In this document: piece after piece, positions 22,670 to 34,613 of the stretch
How positions within the stretch are numbered: the stretch's first letter is position 1
Layout of the letters: every line of letters starts with the position of its first letter
DNA from: Moniliophthora roreri
Taxonomy: Eukaryota > Basidiomycota > Agaricomycetes > Agaricales > Marasmiaceae
Reading direction: 5' to 3'
DNA: 64,000 bases
Assembly (NCBI GenBank): GCA_001466705.2
Contig: LATX02000220.1
Coordinates: forward strand, 282,594-346,593
Notes under the pieces: generated by a model
What the model saw: only the letters and a program-made list of their open reading frames with translations
Told to the model about the DNA's origin: nothing
The model's database searches: none
Made by a program: the position numbers and the translations under genes

Positions 22670-24148
22670 CTTTAACGCTATCACGATTCACGAAAACCAT
22701 CATCGTCGACACCTATATCCTCCCTGCCAAAGCGGACCTAAAGAAAGGGTTTCATGGAGTCTGGGCCTTCTCCGCTTACACCTGTCATCTCCGAGTATCC
22801 TACTACACTTTGGCACAGGGCCACAAATATCGGACTCCAGAGAAAGTTGGAGTTGAGTTGGAGAGCGCTCAAAGGTGGTAGATGTTACGTGGAGCAACAT
22901 TCGGTCAAGACGATGGCGTCTCTGTAGATCTGGGTACTATCGTACGTGTGATGCCATTTCCTGACAATAAGTGTTATGATCTTACTGCATCAACCAGCTG
23001 AACGCACTGGTGACGTCTCACATATGAGCACGCAAAGCAAGAAACCCTCGCCTCAACCCAGTACTACGGAAACTTCGTCCATGTCTCATTTGGTAAATAT
23101 GCAGACGTGCCGCCTGAGGGGCTTGCGTCACCTCATATTGCCGCCGGGAAGAGCTATGACCAACTGGCTGAAATAAGTAGAGTAGGCTCTTCTGAGTGTG
23201 CACTTCTTCATCAATACTGACGACAACACTCGTTATCAGGTTCGTCATGTTGTCAAATTTTATATGTACGACACCACAGTGACGGATACGGTGTCACCGG
23301 ATCTGTCCTCCATCTTGCCATCTCTCCCAACTGNTGCCTTGCAGTCTGTCCGTGCGCAAATTCCCCTGTATCCTGAATTTCCCCACGCTCGCTTCTTTCT
23401 TTCTAACCACCACCATCCCAACTTCCCGGCTCCCCCCTAGTCCACTCTTTCTCCCCATCTGTATTGCTCTTTCTCCTTCTCAAGATGAAACTCGATAATT
23501 CAAGATACGACGGAGGGAATACTGATGTAGACCAGAGTGAAATATGGTACAGGCGAGGCACGTGTATTATTTACTTGTCGTTTTTGTGAAACTAAAGATT
23601 TTTCGACGCGTCAGGCACCTTGGAGAAGACCCGGACGACGGCTCCAAACCACCTTGAATATACAGCTATATCTCGTGAGTCGACCCTAGAGCACTGTTAT
23701 CCTTACACTAAACATTCTATGTGCCGCAGCTCGCCATGTTGTTAGAGTGACCCTCCTCGTTCATAGCAGAAGGCTGAAGACTGTTGGAGTTGGGCAGAGG
23801 GTTAGGGCAGAGGGTATCGGTCACTCGTGTGGGCACAGTCGGGGTTTGAGATAGACAAGGTCTTTCGGTACGTAAGTTGTACTCAGTAGCACCTATAATG
23901 TATTCTAGTACCTCATCAATATATACCTAATTATCAGACGCTATCAGACACGACCAGACGAAAACCGACGCCTAATAGAGCCTTTCGAAGGCTACCTAAG
24001 AAACGTCTAATAATGTCAGATAGCGTCGGATAACGTCCGAATTATTCCGGGTTAAGGACACTATCGGACATTATCTGACGCTATCAGACAAAGTTGGGCG
24101 TTGTCTGATAACGTCGAATAATGTCTGATAAAACCTCACTGGGTCTCA
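22670..24148. other. Gene-poor region with short-repeat cluster
   Basis: No intact gene. A stretch at 23035-23170 reads openly with FVHVSFGKYADVPPEGLASP but has no partner I can identify. An N lies at 23334. About 23933-24128 is a cluster of imperfect repeats (next entry). Confidence 0.4.
23933..24128. repeat. Cluster of imperfect TCTGATAACGTC-type repeats
   Basis: At least nine variants of a 12-20 base unit occur in both orientations: TATCAGACGCTATCAGACAC, GTCAGATAGCGTCGGATAAC, ATTATCTGACGCTATCAGAC and TGTCTGATAACGTCGAATAA. Some pairs form small palindromes. They end about 20 bp before element A, so they may be part of another decayed element's end. Confidence 0.6.
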
Positions 24149-26541
24149 ACAGTAGATGTAGGTCCAAAATTTTGTTTTCCACAGCGCGTCAACTGCGGCG
24201 TTATTTTGTTCACGCTTACTGTGTGGGCTCGAGGCCCGTTATTTTGTTAGTTCCTCCCGCGGTTACACGGCATATTAATGAAATTTTGTACCTACCCTTA
24301 AGCTGCCATAATTTTGTTAACCGGGCCCTACCGCAGATTTAGATTATGTTCCAGCATAATTGTTCACTCCCCTTACCGCAGCCACCCCCCTCCGTAATTT
24401 CGGGCCTCAGCTTGACCACCAAAGCTTTGCGCCTTGCATCAGGGAACCTTTATCAGTTGCCACAGGAATTAAATATCGGTGCTCCTCTTGAGCAACAAAA
24501 TTTTGGTACACCCGAGCCTGTGAAGGGTACCAAAACTTTGGTTCCTCAAGCCGAGCTTCGAAATTCCGTTCCTTTCGTCTTAAGTGTCGTTAGCCGCTGC
24601 CAGGAAGGCGAAATTTCGAACCTCACCGTGAGCGTCAAAGTTTTGGTACTCTGCTGTTGGCTGTGAATCCTTCCGAAATTTCAGTGCTCTTCTGGAGAGT
24701 CGAAACTTTGTTCCTTTGGTCCTCGAATGTGATTATCGCTGGAGGAACAAGATCGACACCCCGATGCGAGTCACTGACGCGTTACGTCAACGGTCAGATA
24801 CCCTTTCGGAATGCATCCCCGAATCCCCCGCCTATTCCCGCTTTTTTTTTTCTTTGGACCCAACTTGAGCCTTAAGTTTCCAGCTGTATAGTTGTTAGCA
24901 ATGCATCTCAAAACTATTTCCCCGGTCATACACCAAGGCAAGGAGCATTTAATACGGGACTTCGTGGAGACTTGCTCATCTCTTCTTCCAAGTTCATGCC
25001 GTTCCCCAATACCCCCGATACCCCATTACCCGCAACGGCTCTTTCTATGATATCAATGCTCTATTCTACAGTGTGCAGGCGTGCACCGCTTTGCCACTAT
25101 GAATCTATGTAACCTATATTAAATGTAATAATCAATTCATGTTGCTACAAGCATGTTAGTAAAGCACTATGTCCAAACGGTAAAGCTGAGTGATTCTGAA
25201 GTGAACTGTTGGAGCTCGTCTGACTCCTGAAGGCGTTTTTTGGGATGTGAATGGTCAAGTAACGCACAAACGCCAGATAAGCGCTGGAAGTTGGGCCATG
25301 TCCGGCTAGTCGGAACAGGTTTTCGGGAAGTGTTTGTCGTCGTACTCGTCATCAACATGTTCCATAGGCTTAGTAAAGGTTAATGTTCGATTCGGAATGT
25401 AAAATAGGTCAATCTGACCGCTCTCAGGGTCATAAGATGCTCAAATGAAAAAGTCAAGCAACGTACCAGTCCAAGTTGGAATCGGCTTCACACTTCACCT
25501 ATAATTTTCATACCTGAACAACCTCAAAGTCTACACCTCAACCCAAAGCCAGGTACTCAGCAATATATTAAGGCTCAAGTATCTTGGGTTGTCTAAAGTA
25601 CGTTTTCAGCATCCAATGAATGCTATGGATGCTCATTTTGTGGTAGACCTGGGACAGCTCATTTGTTCAATGCTCACTTTGGTTCATGCCCCTCAGACAA
25701 GATAATATTTCATCAGTTTCTCATTCCAACTGTACAAACAGGGATGTTACATGAATTAGGAAGGTAGCAGGGAAAGGTTTGTGAGGGAGACACTGCATTG
25801 CCTTTTTCTGCGTCTCACAACATTCTTACTCAGTCTCTTGGGTCTTACTGACTCTTATGCAAGTCATTTGAGAAGAATATAATTGAACAAAGGATTAAGA
25901 CATGAATGGCTTGGATACACTGTTCAGCGTGCGTAGTGCATGTAGACCCACTACAGAACCTATTCAAACCAATTTCTTTCGGCTGATGAAATTGGAGGTT
26001 CAATCAACTAGTGGTAAGACACCCAGGAGAAAGGAATTTATTAGGGAATTGTTACATGTTATATCATCATGGAAACATCATGTTCAATATTGACAGGAGG
26101 GGCATGACAGTGGATNTGAGATTCTGCTTTTTGGGCAACTGCTCACTGCATTTAGGACGAAAGGAACAAAATTTCGAAGCTCAGCCTGAGGGACCAAGAT
26201 TTGATAATGCTTCACAGGCTCAGGAATGCACCAAAATCTTGTTGCTCACGATGAGCATGGATATTTTGTCTCGGTAGCAGCTGATAACCATCCACAATGC
26301 AGGGACCAAAACTTTGGTGATCAGGTTGAGGCCTAAAATTATGCTGAATGCAACCCGATGCAGGAGGGGTCAACAAAATTATGGCAGCTTAAGGGTAAGT
26401 ACAAAATTTTGTTGATATACCATGTAACTGGAGGGGGAGCTAACAAAATAACGGGCCTTGAGCCCACACAGTAAGTGTAAACAAAATAACGCCGCAGTTG
26501 ATGCGCTGTGGAGAACAAAATTTTGGACCTACATAGACTCC
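24149..26541. mobile_element. Element A: non-autonomous KDZ-type element with long inverted repeats
   Basis: About 2.4 kb. The left arm (24149 to about 24610) is the reverse complement of the right arm (about 26130-26541), with matching landmarks throughout: GGTCCAAAATTTTGTT, CAACTGCGGCGTTATTTTGTT, GGGCTCGAGGCCCGTTATTT versus its partner, and CTTAAGCTGCCATAATTTTG. The right terminus GGAGTCTATGTAGG (reverse complement of 26528-26541) matches the terminus of elements B and C. No transposase frame is inside; the interior has only frames under 65 codons. An N is at 26116 beside the right arm. Presumably it is mobilised by a KDZ transposase in trans (inference). Confidence 0.75.
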
Positions 26542-26910
26542 TCCGTGCTTGAACTATGCGTGCGCTGCCCAGCAATCATCGTATTCAGGTAGTAACCTAT
26601 GATCAATCTGAACCAGATGCAAAGCAAGCCATGAGGTCGAAATGTAATTGTGTTGCATTCTACGAGATTCACTCGCCATTCAAGGTGTCACATCAAAGTC
26701 GAAGCATGCACATGCTGCAGATACCATAACTATGAGTGTGGAATCACACTCGGTTGGTAAATAATTCCCTTCACCTGCATCGACTGAAGGGTTTAGCCGA
26801 TACCTGCATGTCATATCACCCTCTCTCGTCACCTGCACCGCCAGCAGACAAATATGGAAGCTTGGCCTACGGCAATGATGGTAGAGGCATTATCATTGCT
26901 TGTGAAGCTC
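26542..26910. other. Spacer between element A and the large nest
   Basis: An open frame starting at 26736 continues without break across 26911 into the left arm of element C (to 27053), reading GSLAYGNDGRGIIIACEAQ and on. This suggests that the arm's outer limit at 26911 may not be a transposon terminus but the limit of a duplicated tract. Confidence 0.4.
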
Positions 26911-27659
26911 AGAGAATGATTGAACTTCAGCGAGCCTCACAGCAGGAATATAGATGTTTCTTTTATGGTGAGGAACGGTATGGCCCTTCGGATGATCTGG
27001 CAGAAGAATTGTTGTACTGTGTTGGAATAGATTACTGTTCAGGAGCATTCTAAGTGATGCTGTGATCAGAGATATGAGTAGAACTCGTAAGTTATACTTT
27101 TCTGCCTAACAGTCCATCAGGTGACGTACTTGAAAGCTCTTTGTCATCTGCATGTATTCCAGACAAATGCTCCTCCGCCTTTCCATACATGCAACACGCT
27201 GTTCCTATCCAATAGTGGAGCAGCAAGGCTTGATTGGATGAGAATCTGTACTAGAGCCGTGAAATCCCCTCTTTGTGTCTTTTTCCACTATATGCCATAT
27301 TCCAGCCTTTTGTGGTGTCAACGTCACAGAAAGGAGAGTAGAGGAAGGAGGCAGTTTGGAAGAGGTGTGCGATGTTGTGAGGTTGAGGCTCCAACAGTCG
27401 ATGTAGCCGTCTGAACAGAAGCCCCACAAATTCCTATTTCCCATCTTTAAGATTCTGCCCAGGTCTCTAGCACCTAGGCATCTTTTCAGACGGCCTCATC
27501 ACCTGCCAGGCACGCCCTCGACCGCCTCTCCAGTATCATGGCATACTGACCATTTCTTCTCTTGTACACTGTGCAAATTGTTTGCTTTGGATGTGTGTTT
27601 CTTCAATTTGCTAGCTCAGACATGGGAGAAGGGAAGAAAGGAATGGACAGTGAGGGAGC

Positions 27660-28045
27660 GGATGATGTACTCTTTTAGGAAGTAGCCCATCTTTTCAGAT
27701 GGTATATGATATCTGAAAACGAATCTGAAAATGAGATAATGTGTAATAGATAAATTTCAGACAGCCCAGAGAGCTGATTATGATCTGAATGTGGGTCTGA
27801 AACTGACAACTCAGGTCTATCTGTTCAGATGGTACTCACTAACCGACGTCGTGAAGCAATTTGATCAGATGGACTCATGATGATAGGAAAGCGTACAGGT
27901 ACTTTTTGTCGGTTTGGTGCTGAAGAAAAAACATACCAATCATATGTGATGATCTGAAAGCCATCTGAAAATAGCAATGTTTTCAGATGACCATTTTTCA
28001 GAATCAGATTCAGACGTCACAGTCATGGGTGCCTTTCAGATTTGC
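27660..28045. repeat. Element B subterminal TCTGAAA/TTTCAGA array, left
   Basis: More than a dozen copies of (A)TCTGAAA or its complement TTTCAGAT, spaced 10-60 bp in both orientations. The matching right-hand array is at about 41930-42390. Further clusters occur at 33725-33920, 36680-36745 and 37680-37780 inside the element. Confidence 0.8.
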
Positions 28046-28567
28046 TTTCAGACCGTCACGATGAAGCCCTAGAACACCATTGAAGATGTTAACCATTACC
28101 CTTATTGAACCCTTACGCTCAAAGCCAAACAGTATGTGTCTCCAGTCCCTCAGTGTTTCAAGAGCGCTGAAACCTCTGGGAAGTTCCTTGTATGTCTACT
28201 GAAGAAGCAGCGAAACAGCTCCAAAATGGCGAGCCCTTTACACATATTGCACCTCACGGTGCAGCTCAAATGCTACCCAGCACTCTCATCCTCAGCTACG
28301 ACCTTGGTTGCATCTACCAGTACAACATAAAGCAGGCTCAGTGCAGCAACAGAGATCCAGCTATGAATGAGGCAGAAATTAGAACAGCCGAGGAGACAGA
28401 TGAGATGGCAAAAGAGATTGTGCATGCAGTAGCGAACAACAATGCAGAAAAGACAACCTAAATGTCTTGTTGAACGTAGTTTTCCCCAGTCAACTTCATT
28501 GCAACATCGCAACAAATGTACTCGATCAACATTAACATTGTATTCAGCAGAAAAAATGTAATTAGGT

Positions 28568-31526
28568 TTATAGCCTCTTTCTTTTTGAGTGAGTCTTAAC
28601 CTCTTCATTCTCTTTTTCTACATTGGAGTCACTGGCTACCACATCATTGGACTTTCTGGCACTCTGACCATGACCTTTGGTACCTGCTGTTGCTTTTTTC
28701 TTACCGCCGACAGCTTCCAACCTCTGTGGAATAACTGTGCCCTCAACACGTGATGTAGCTGGAAGAAAGCAGTTCCCGGTACCAAGTAAGTCCTTGGCAT
28801 CAGCAGTGAGCACCTCCTCCTCCATAGTATGTTTCCTCTTCTTTCGCAGCTCCAGTTCTGGATTCTCGAATTGTGAGGTAGGCTGTGCTTCCTCAGGATG
28901 CTGAACGTCAATTCGAGAGGGGAGTTGTGTTTCTGCAGGATGCTGGACATCAATTTGAGGGGTAGGCTGTGCTTGAAGTTGCTGAGTGTCGCTTTGAGGG
29001 ATATGAGGTACTTCTTGAAGTTGGCGAGCGTCAGATTGAGGGATATGCTGTGCTTCTGAAACAAGAAGTGAGTCAATTATCAGATTGTAAGCGGCAACTG
29101 CCACACACTGCTAGCCATGCTGAAGGGCAGCATACTAACTCTGACACCATAATCTGCATTTAATTGCTGATATCCTGTATAAACGACGTCAGTTGTGTAA
29201 TAAATCGACAGAGAACCACACACTATTATGATTTGGACCCATATCTGAATATTGCGGCAGAATTGTGGAGGAATTACAGTTATTCCAATGCACCTGATGA
29301 GAACCAGTGTTGGAAACTGGATGAGCTTGAAATGCTGCCGCATTGTTGTATGACAAGCTGTCGTTGTAGTTGTATCCAGTATCTATCAAAGTCAGCAGCC
29401 GTAAATTCAATGACCTGCAGTACTTACCATAATACATGCTATTGGCTGTCGGGGCTTCCCCATAAACTCTAAGTTAGAACGATGCTGCTGGTAGCAAATA
29501 GTGACTCACCATGTAATATATTGAGCAAGCTCAGTTTCTCGAAGGTTTGCATACCTGCTGAGTCATCCCACATACACTCTGAGTCACGATCCTGCAGCTG
29601 GTAACTGGCGTTGTACTGGAATTGCTGCTGCTGCTGCTGATAGTCACCATGCGGCTGGACAGTGTTTGTTGGGTTAATCCACAGGTCATACCTGGCAGGA
29701 GCGTGCGCAGGAGGCACTGTAGGAAAGTGGTTCTCCACCTCTACTGGAGCAGACAATGACAGAGTCGGAGCTGAGTCTGTCTTCATGATTGGTTCTGCTC
29801 TGACTGACTGAGTGGAAGAGAGGTGAGAGCCAGTGATGTTTGTTGTGACCAAATCAGCTTTGTCTAATTGTGCAGGATGAACGAGAGGGGTAACGTCCAA
29901 CTTGGAGATTGATTCAGTTTCAGCCGATTTCTCTGAAGGAAGGTGAGGTGTTGTGATTGGATCGGGGTTTTCTTGCATAGACGAATGGAGAGCAGAACTA
30001 GCAGGCTCCAGGACTGGTCCAGCCATACCAAGGTTGGGGCTGGGCAAATTGGAAACAGGTTCGGCTTCATCTTGCTGCTCTGGAGGGAGGTGATGGGTGT
30101 TTTGCATTGAAGGTGCAGGCTGTGCCACGTTTTTCGATTTTGGCGGTCCAGATCCAGGCACTGATCTGGCATCCATCGCCAGCTGTGCCACATTACTGGA
30201 TGGTCCAGATCCAGGAACCAGGCTAGAGACTTTGCCAGGAATGACGACTGGAGCAGCAGCAGGGACAAGAACACTGTTGTCATCTGTAGTGGAAACGTGC
30301 TCCCATCCTGCTGGCTGCTGCATCAGATCTGTATCTATTTGACTCTTAGACTTGACAATTCAGCTCCTGCACTCTTCTTTGGCTGGCATACAACAAGTCA
30401 GATATTGTGTTGGAGTCATTCAACATGCGACATACAGAAGACATGTGCAGCATAATCATTGGCATAGTTGTGAAGCTCTGCATAGCGATCTGGATCAAAA
30501 TCCTGGAAAGACAACTCGGTTTGGGAGCATGGAACCAGGGAAGATATGCTAAAATGCAGGTGAGTTGAATATAGCACAGGTATCTGGTATAAATGTCACT
30601 CACATATCTGTCTTGATCTTCCCATTAGATCGCGGTCCATGTAATGCAATTGTCACGACCACGCCGAAGTGTATTGTGACCACATCGGCCATCGCGGTAA
30701 CAACTGATTTGCATCAGTCAAATGCACTGGAACCCATGCCATTAGGCAATTATAGATAGAACCAGATACGAATCAACATACTTGGCATATTCTTCAGCAG
30801 TACCAGTCCACTTCCCCCGCTCCAAATACCTCTTCATATTCTCACTGTAGATCTTTGTGTTCTTGGCTATAACACGCTTGACAAACTCTGGATCTTCATC
30901 GTTGTTGAACCTCTCTCGGCAGAACCTGTTTATTTCTGCGAGCATCTGCGAAGGCTTCAAGATTTGCTTCGGACCAGCTGCCCAAGATGCGTTGAATTCA
31001 TCCTTGCAACGTTCCATATATTACAAGTCCCGGTAACGCTGCCAGTCAGATCTCTTCCAGAGTTGGTCCTCCCATAGGTCCCATATGGTTTTGCATGTTA
31101 CCTGTACGAGCTTCTCATTGGACTTGGTGACTTTAATATTCCAGTGATAGTTGGTCCAGTTGTGAATTTTCTAAAGCATTGGTGAGTCTGATGTTTTCCT
31201 AATATGAGAACAGTGTGTTAATGCACCTTTTTTCTCTCTTCGAGAACTTTTGCCTGACGATCCTCCTCGGCTTTTCTGATGGGACCCTCTGGGAAGGTGT
31301 TGATGTCAGGGGGTGTATAGTTGACTCCCTCTTTGGGGTCCTTCTCAAAGGGGAGATCAAAGCTGAATCTAGCCAGGAGCGCTTTGGTAGTGCTTTGAAC
31401 CATGTCAGCCTTTGAACGTTTGTAGTCCTCGTAGCAGCTGGTAAGGATCTCAAGCTTTTTGCCATGCACCCAGCCCATGCTTTCAACTTGGTTTTTGCCC
31501 TTGCCTTTCTTCGATTTTTTACCCAT
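28568..31526 (-). CDS. Element B accessory gene 1 (coiled-coil protein with basic tail)
   Basis: A multi-exon leftward gene. It starts at 31526 with a lysine-rich MGKKSKKGKGKN, then LEILTSCYEDYKRSKADMVQ, then IHNWTNYHW and CKTIWDLWEDQLWKRSDWQRY, MERCKDEFNASWAAGPKQIL, IKNTKIYSENMKRYLERGKW-type helical segments, and a VTIALHGPRSNGKIKTD block. A long Pro/Ser/Gln-rich exon (30323-29469, with a QQQQQQ run) and three PQ-rich repeats of a QSD/IDVQHPxE unit (29040-28880) follow. It ends in a basic nuclear-type tail (HSKRKRL) at 28568. At least one in-frame stop (before MERCKDEF) suggests decay. Its order and the LHGPR block match the leftward gene of element C, so it is conserved KDZ cargo. Function unknown; nuclear localisation is inferred. 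Confidence 0.6.
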
Positions 31527-32157
31527 GCTGATACTTCAGATAATGCTTGAACAGGTGATAGGTGATAGGTACAAAGAGTCGCATCTAGGGAGCAAAGATG
31601 GTCGTTGAGAAAGAAAAAGGACATGCCTAGGGGGAGCAAAGCTTCTATGTGCTGACCAAATAATCAGAAACTAGGAGGTGAATCTCGAGCTTGGGGACCT
31701 GAACAAATGTATCTAGTGAATGGGCTTGGTGAGTTCTCATCCAGGCTTTCAATGCGAATACTCTGTACATACCAAGATAAATTCTTGCAGGATTAAAGGC
31801 ACATCACCATATATGGCTATCATCTGCCCTCTTCGAGTTCTTGACATGTGCCAATTAAAGTTTTTAGCCGACTTGACAGTAGCAACACAGACTCTGGGTC
31901 AAAACGGTATGTATGTTTTCACTTTCCCTGACGTATACTGATACTTGTACTGAGTGCATTTCTCCTCAAAACCAGATACATTGCAATCAATTCCCGACAA
32001 GAAGTTGTATATTCTTCATATGATCATCTTGTCCATGTAAACCTTGTAACTTCTTGAATAAACCTTATTGTAATTCATTTTCCATCCGACAAGAATTGAA
32101 TGCACTAAGCTCCCATTCATTCACATAGAAAAGTACCGATGGGATCGCCAAGTTCAT

Positions 32158-33594
32158 TCAATGCCAGTTATCTACATATAAAATCTTACAAAGATGTGTC
32201 ATGTCCTTCACCGCAACTAGTACATATTGTTCCCATGAAGAGAGGTCCACGATAACCACAAATAGAACAGGGAGGATAGCGTAACTTGTGCAGATCATGC
32301 ATACACAGCTGGTGCTCACTGTCAGCATCAGAGTCAACATCGGAGGTAGGATCACTATCAGAACCATCCATTGAGGTAGAGGAAGAGTCACTGACCTGTG
32401 GTGAGCTGCTGGCATGGGATGAGGAAACAGTATTCTATTGGTATACTGATTGCTGTGCTGGGGTTGGTGGCATATTATCTGCTGCTTGGACCGAGGAAGG
32501 TGTATCAAACACCAAAGCTTTAAGCAGACGGTAGCAGGCTAACGGCCTATTGTCAATTAGAGCATGAATTTCATCACTGAGACACTCACTGTCATCCAAA
32601 ATCTGCCTGAGAACTATGTCCACTGCTTGATGCTGCTCTCTACTCAGAGTTCGGAGCACCGCACATATGTCACCAAGGTTTGTCACTATATGGTATTATG
32701 CAGTTAGTCGAGACTGACCCGAGAATGTAACTAGTAGCTTACCAAAATCCTCTGAAAGCAGGTTCTCAATAAAGTCAGCAAGGGAATTGCTGTGAGTGTT
32801 CAAGTCAGCTATCATGGTAGTGGTTGAAGAATGAAAATGTTTTCCATTCAATTTCATACTTGATTCTACCCATGCCACGGGAGAAACAGGCATCTCGTCA
32901 GTCACTGGCAGTCTGAATCAGATATGTGCCTTCACAGCATTCACTTAAACTTAAGGATTGTGCAGAGTGGGAAATGATGCCAGATTATATTTGACAAGAA
33001 ACACGAGAATGACAGGAATCAGTCAGCGAATAATGCCTCGAACCTCTTTCCTCCCCTGCCAACAGATGGTCTTGTTGGCGAATCAGCACAAAACATTGGG
33101 ATAGATAGAGTAGCTTCAGATCGACAACCCATCAGAGACAACGGGGGAGTGGTAGGGTACCAATTATGCTTCAGCTTTTTGAGACCCTGAGTACGTCCCG
33201 TCATCCAGTCATAGTAACGTATAACAGTCTATGAAATAATATTAGCTGGGGCTCATTGCAGAGTAAAGACAAGCAAACTCACCTCTTGAATACATCGCTT
33301 CCAGTAACGTTGGAGTTGCCAGCGCCAAACAGGCCACATACCAGGACACCAGTGGTGGACAAACATCTGTACAACGTGATGCATGTAAGTCCAGAAGTGA
33401 ACATGGGTTTGATCTACATGGCTGTCTCGATAGAAAACATAAAGTTGAACATACTGGCAGAGCCAGCGTTTTTGAGTAGGAGTGAGGGATGCCATGGCCT
33501 TAATCATCTTCTTCTCCATGGCTGTCAGGGGACGTTCAGCATGGGGATGGATTGTTGACAATGGCAATGGTGCAAGCACACTAGCAGTAAGCAT
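32158..33594 (-). CDS. Element B accessory gene 3 (Trp/Arg-rich; zinc-ribbon-like C-terminus)
   Basis: Leftward exon-like frames: 33594-33253 (MEKKMIKAMASLTPTQKRWL, then VQLYVFYRDSH, WPVWRWQLQRYWKRCIQEV) and 33204-33019 (DWMTGRTQGLKKLKHNWYPT). Frames at 32905-32696 and 32686-32435 are helical (REQHQAVDIVLRQILDDSEC). The last, 32371-32186, has an acidic run (DGSDSDPTSDVDSDADSEHQ) and two C-x-x-C pairs (CSICGYRG...CTSCGEGH), like a zinc ribbon. The first part resembles element C's 50100-50568 product (WNRWRRVKRRYYTRFLKK, DEWTKSKQSLKKLKY). Whether all pieces form one gene is not certain. No known domain is assigned. Confidence 0.45.
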
Positions 33595-34018
33595 TAGTTA
33601 TAAGTTCTTCAGGAAATGATTGAGTGAATATTTACACTGTTGACATCCATGAACAACTGTTGGTGGAGGAGTGCAAGAGAATCCTGTATTTACAGTTGGC
33701 TACAGGATAGACTTTATGTCTGGGATTTCAGATGGCAGGGCGTGGCGATTCAGACTGTCAGCTGCAGTAAATCAGATATAGAGCAATTCAGACAGACCTT
33801 GCATGACTTCAGACAAGGTCTCGAATGTATTCAGATGGTCATGGTAATCTGTGGCAATTCAGATAGCAAGTTGTTGTAATTCAGAAAGTTGACGATTCAG
33901 ACAGACCTTGCATGAGTTCAGATGCATGACAAGGCGTGAGAGCAATTGGGCTTATATTCTGGAGAACAAGCAGTGAACCAATATTAGACAGGGTCTGGAA
34001 AACAGGAATTAGCATCAT

Positions 34019-34426
34019 TCAAGTTTGGAAAGGCAGCAGTCCCTGCTCATAGTCCTGTATCAGCTCCTCTGTCCCGGTAATGTCTATAACAATCATCTCA
34101 TCAAGGTATGTTCTCGTCCTTTCAGTCCAATCCAATAGTTTCTGGATGTGAAGTGTATGGTCACTGGTGCCACCATATCGGAACCATACCTTATCGAGAA
34201 GCTCTTGCAGGCACAACTCAATTCCAGCAATTTTTTGCTGATTGTCCTGCAGAAGGCCTGAGTACCCATCTGCCACAAAGTTTTGGACATGGGCTCTGTA
34301 CAGCTCGGGGAGGAATTCACTCCTGTGTGATGCACCAACACTTTGATACAAGTGCTGAAGGGTGTCCCATTGAGCCATAACCTCAAGCACCCACAGTGGT
34401 CGGTCATCACTGAATAAAGTGTTCAA
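34019..34426 (-). CDS. Element B accessory reading frame (unknown)
   Basis: A 135-codon frame beginning MNTLFSDDRPLWVLEVMAQW and rich in helices (ELCLQELLDKVWFRYGG, DHTLHIQKLLDWTERT). It is longer than surrounding shadow frames and in the same direction as the other cargo. No homologue is recognised in element C. Confidence 0.4.
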   Translation of the reverse strand: MNTLFSDDRPLWVLEVMAQWDTLQHLYQSVGASHRSEFLPELYRAHVQNFVADGYSGLLQDNQQKIAGIELCLQELLDKVWFRYGGTSDHTLHIQKLLDWTERTRTYLDEMIVIDITGTEELIQDYEQGLLPFQT

Positions 34427-34613
34427 TGCAGAGAGAGAGTGTAGTGCAAGTAAATGTGCTCACTCTGGCATGCAAGACTTAGCAATAGGATGGGTGGCAC
34501 TGTCACTGGTATTAGTCTTGACAAAGTCCTTGGCCCGGAAGTACTCAAGTGTCACAGATTTACTGTCAAGAAGGTGTGTGGTCAGTCAAGGACTCAGCGA
34601 AGCTTGAACAGTA

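Noticed and set aside
24153..26537. TAGA on both sides of element A as a 4-bp target duplication
   Set aside because: The right TAGA lies within CCTACATAGACTCC, the terminus shared with B and C, so it belongs to the inverted repeat rather than to the flank.
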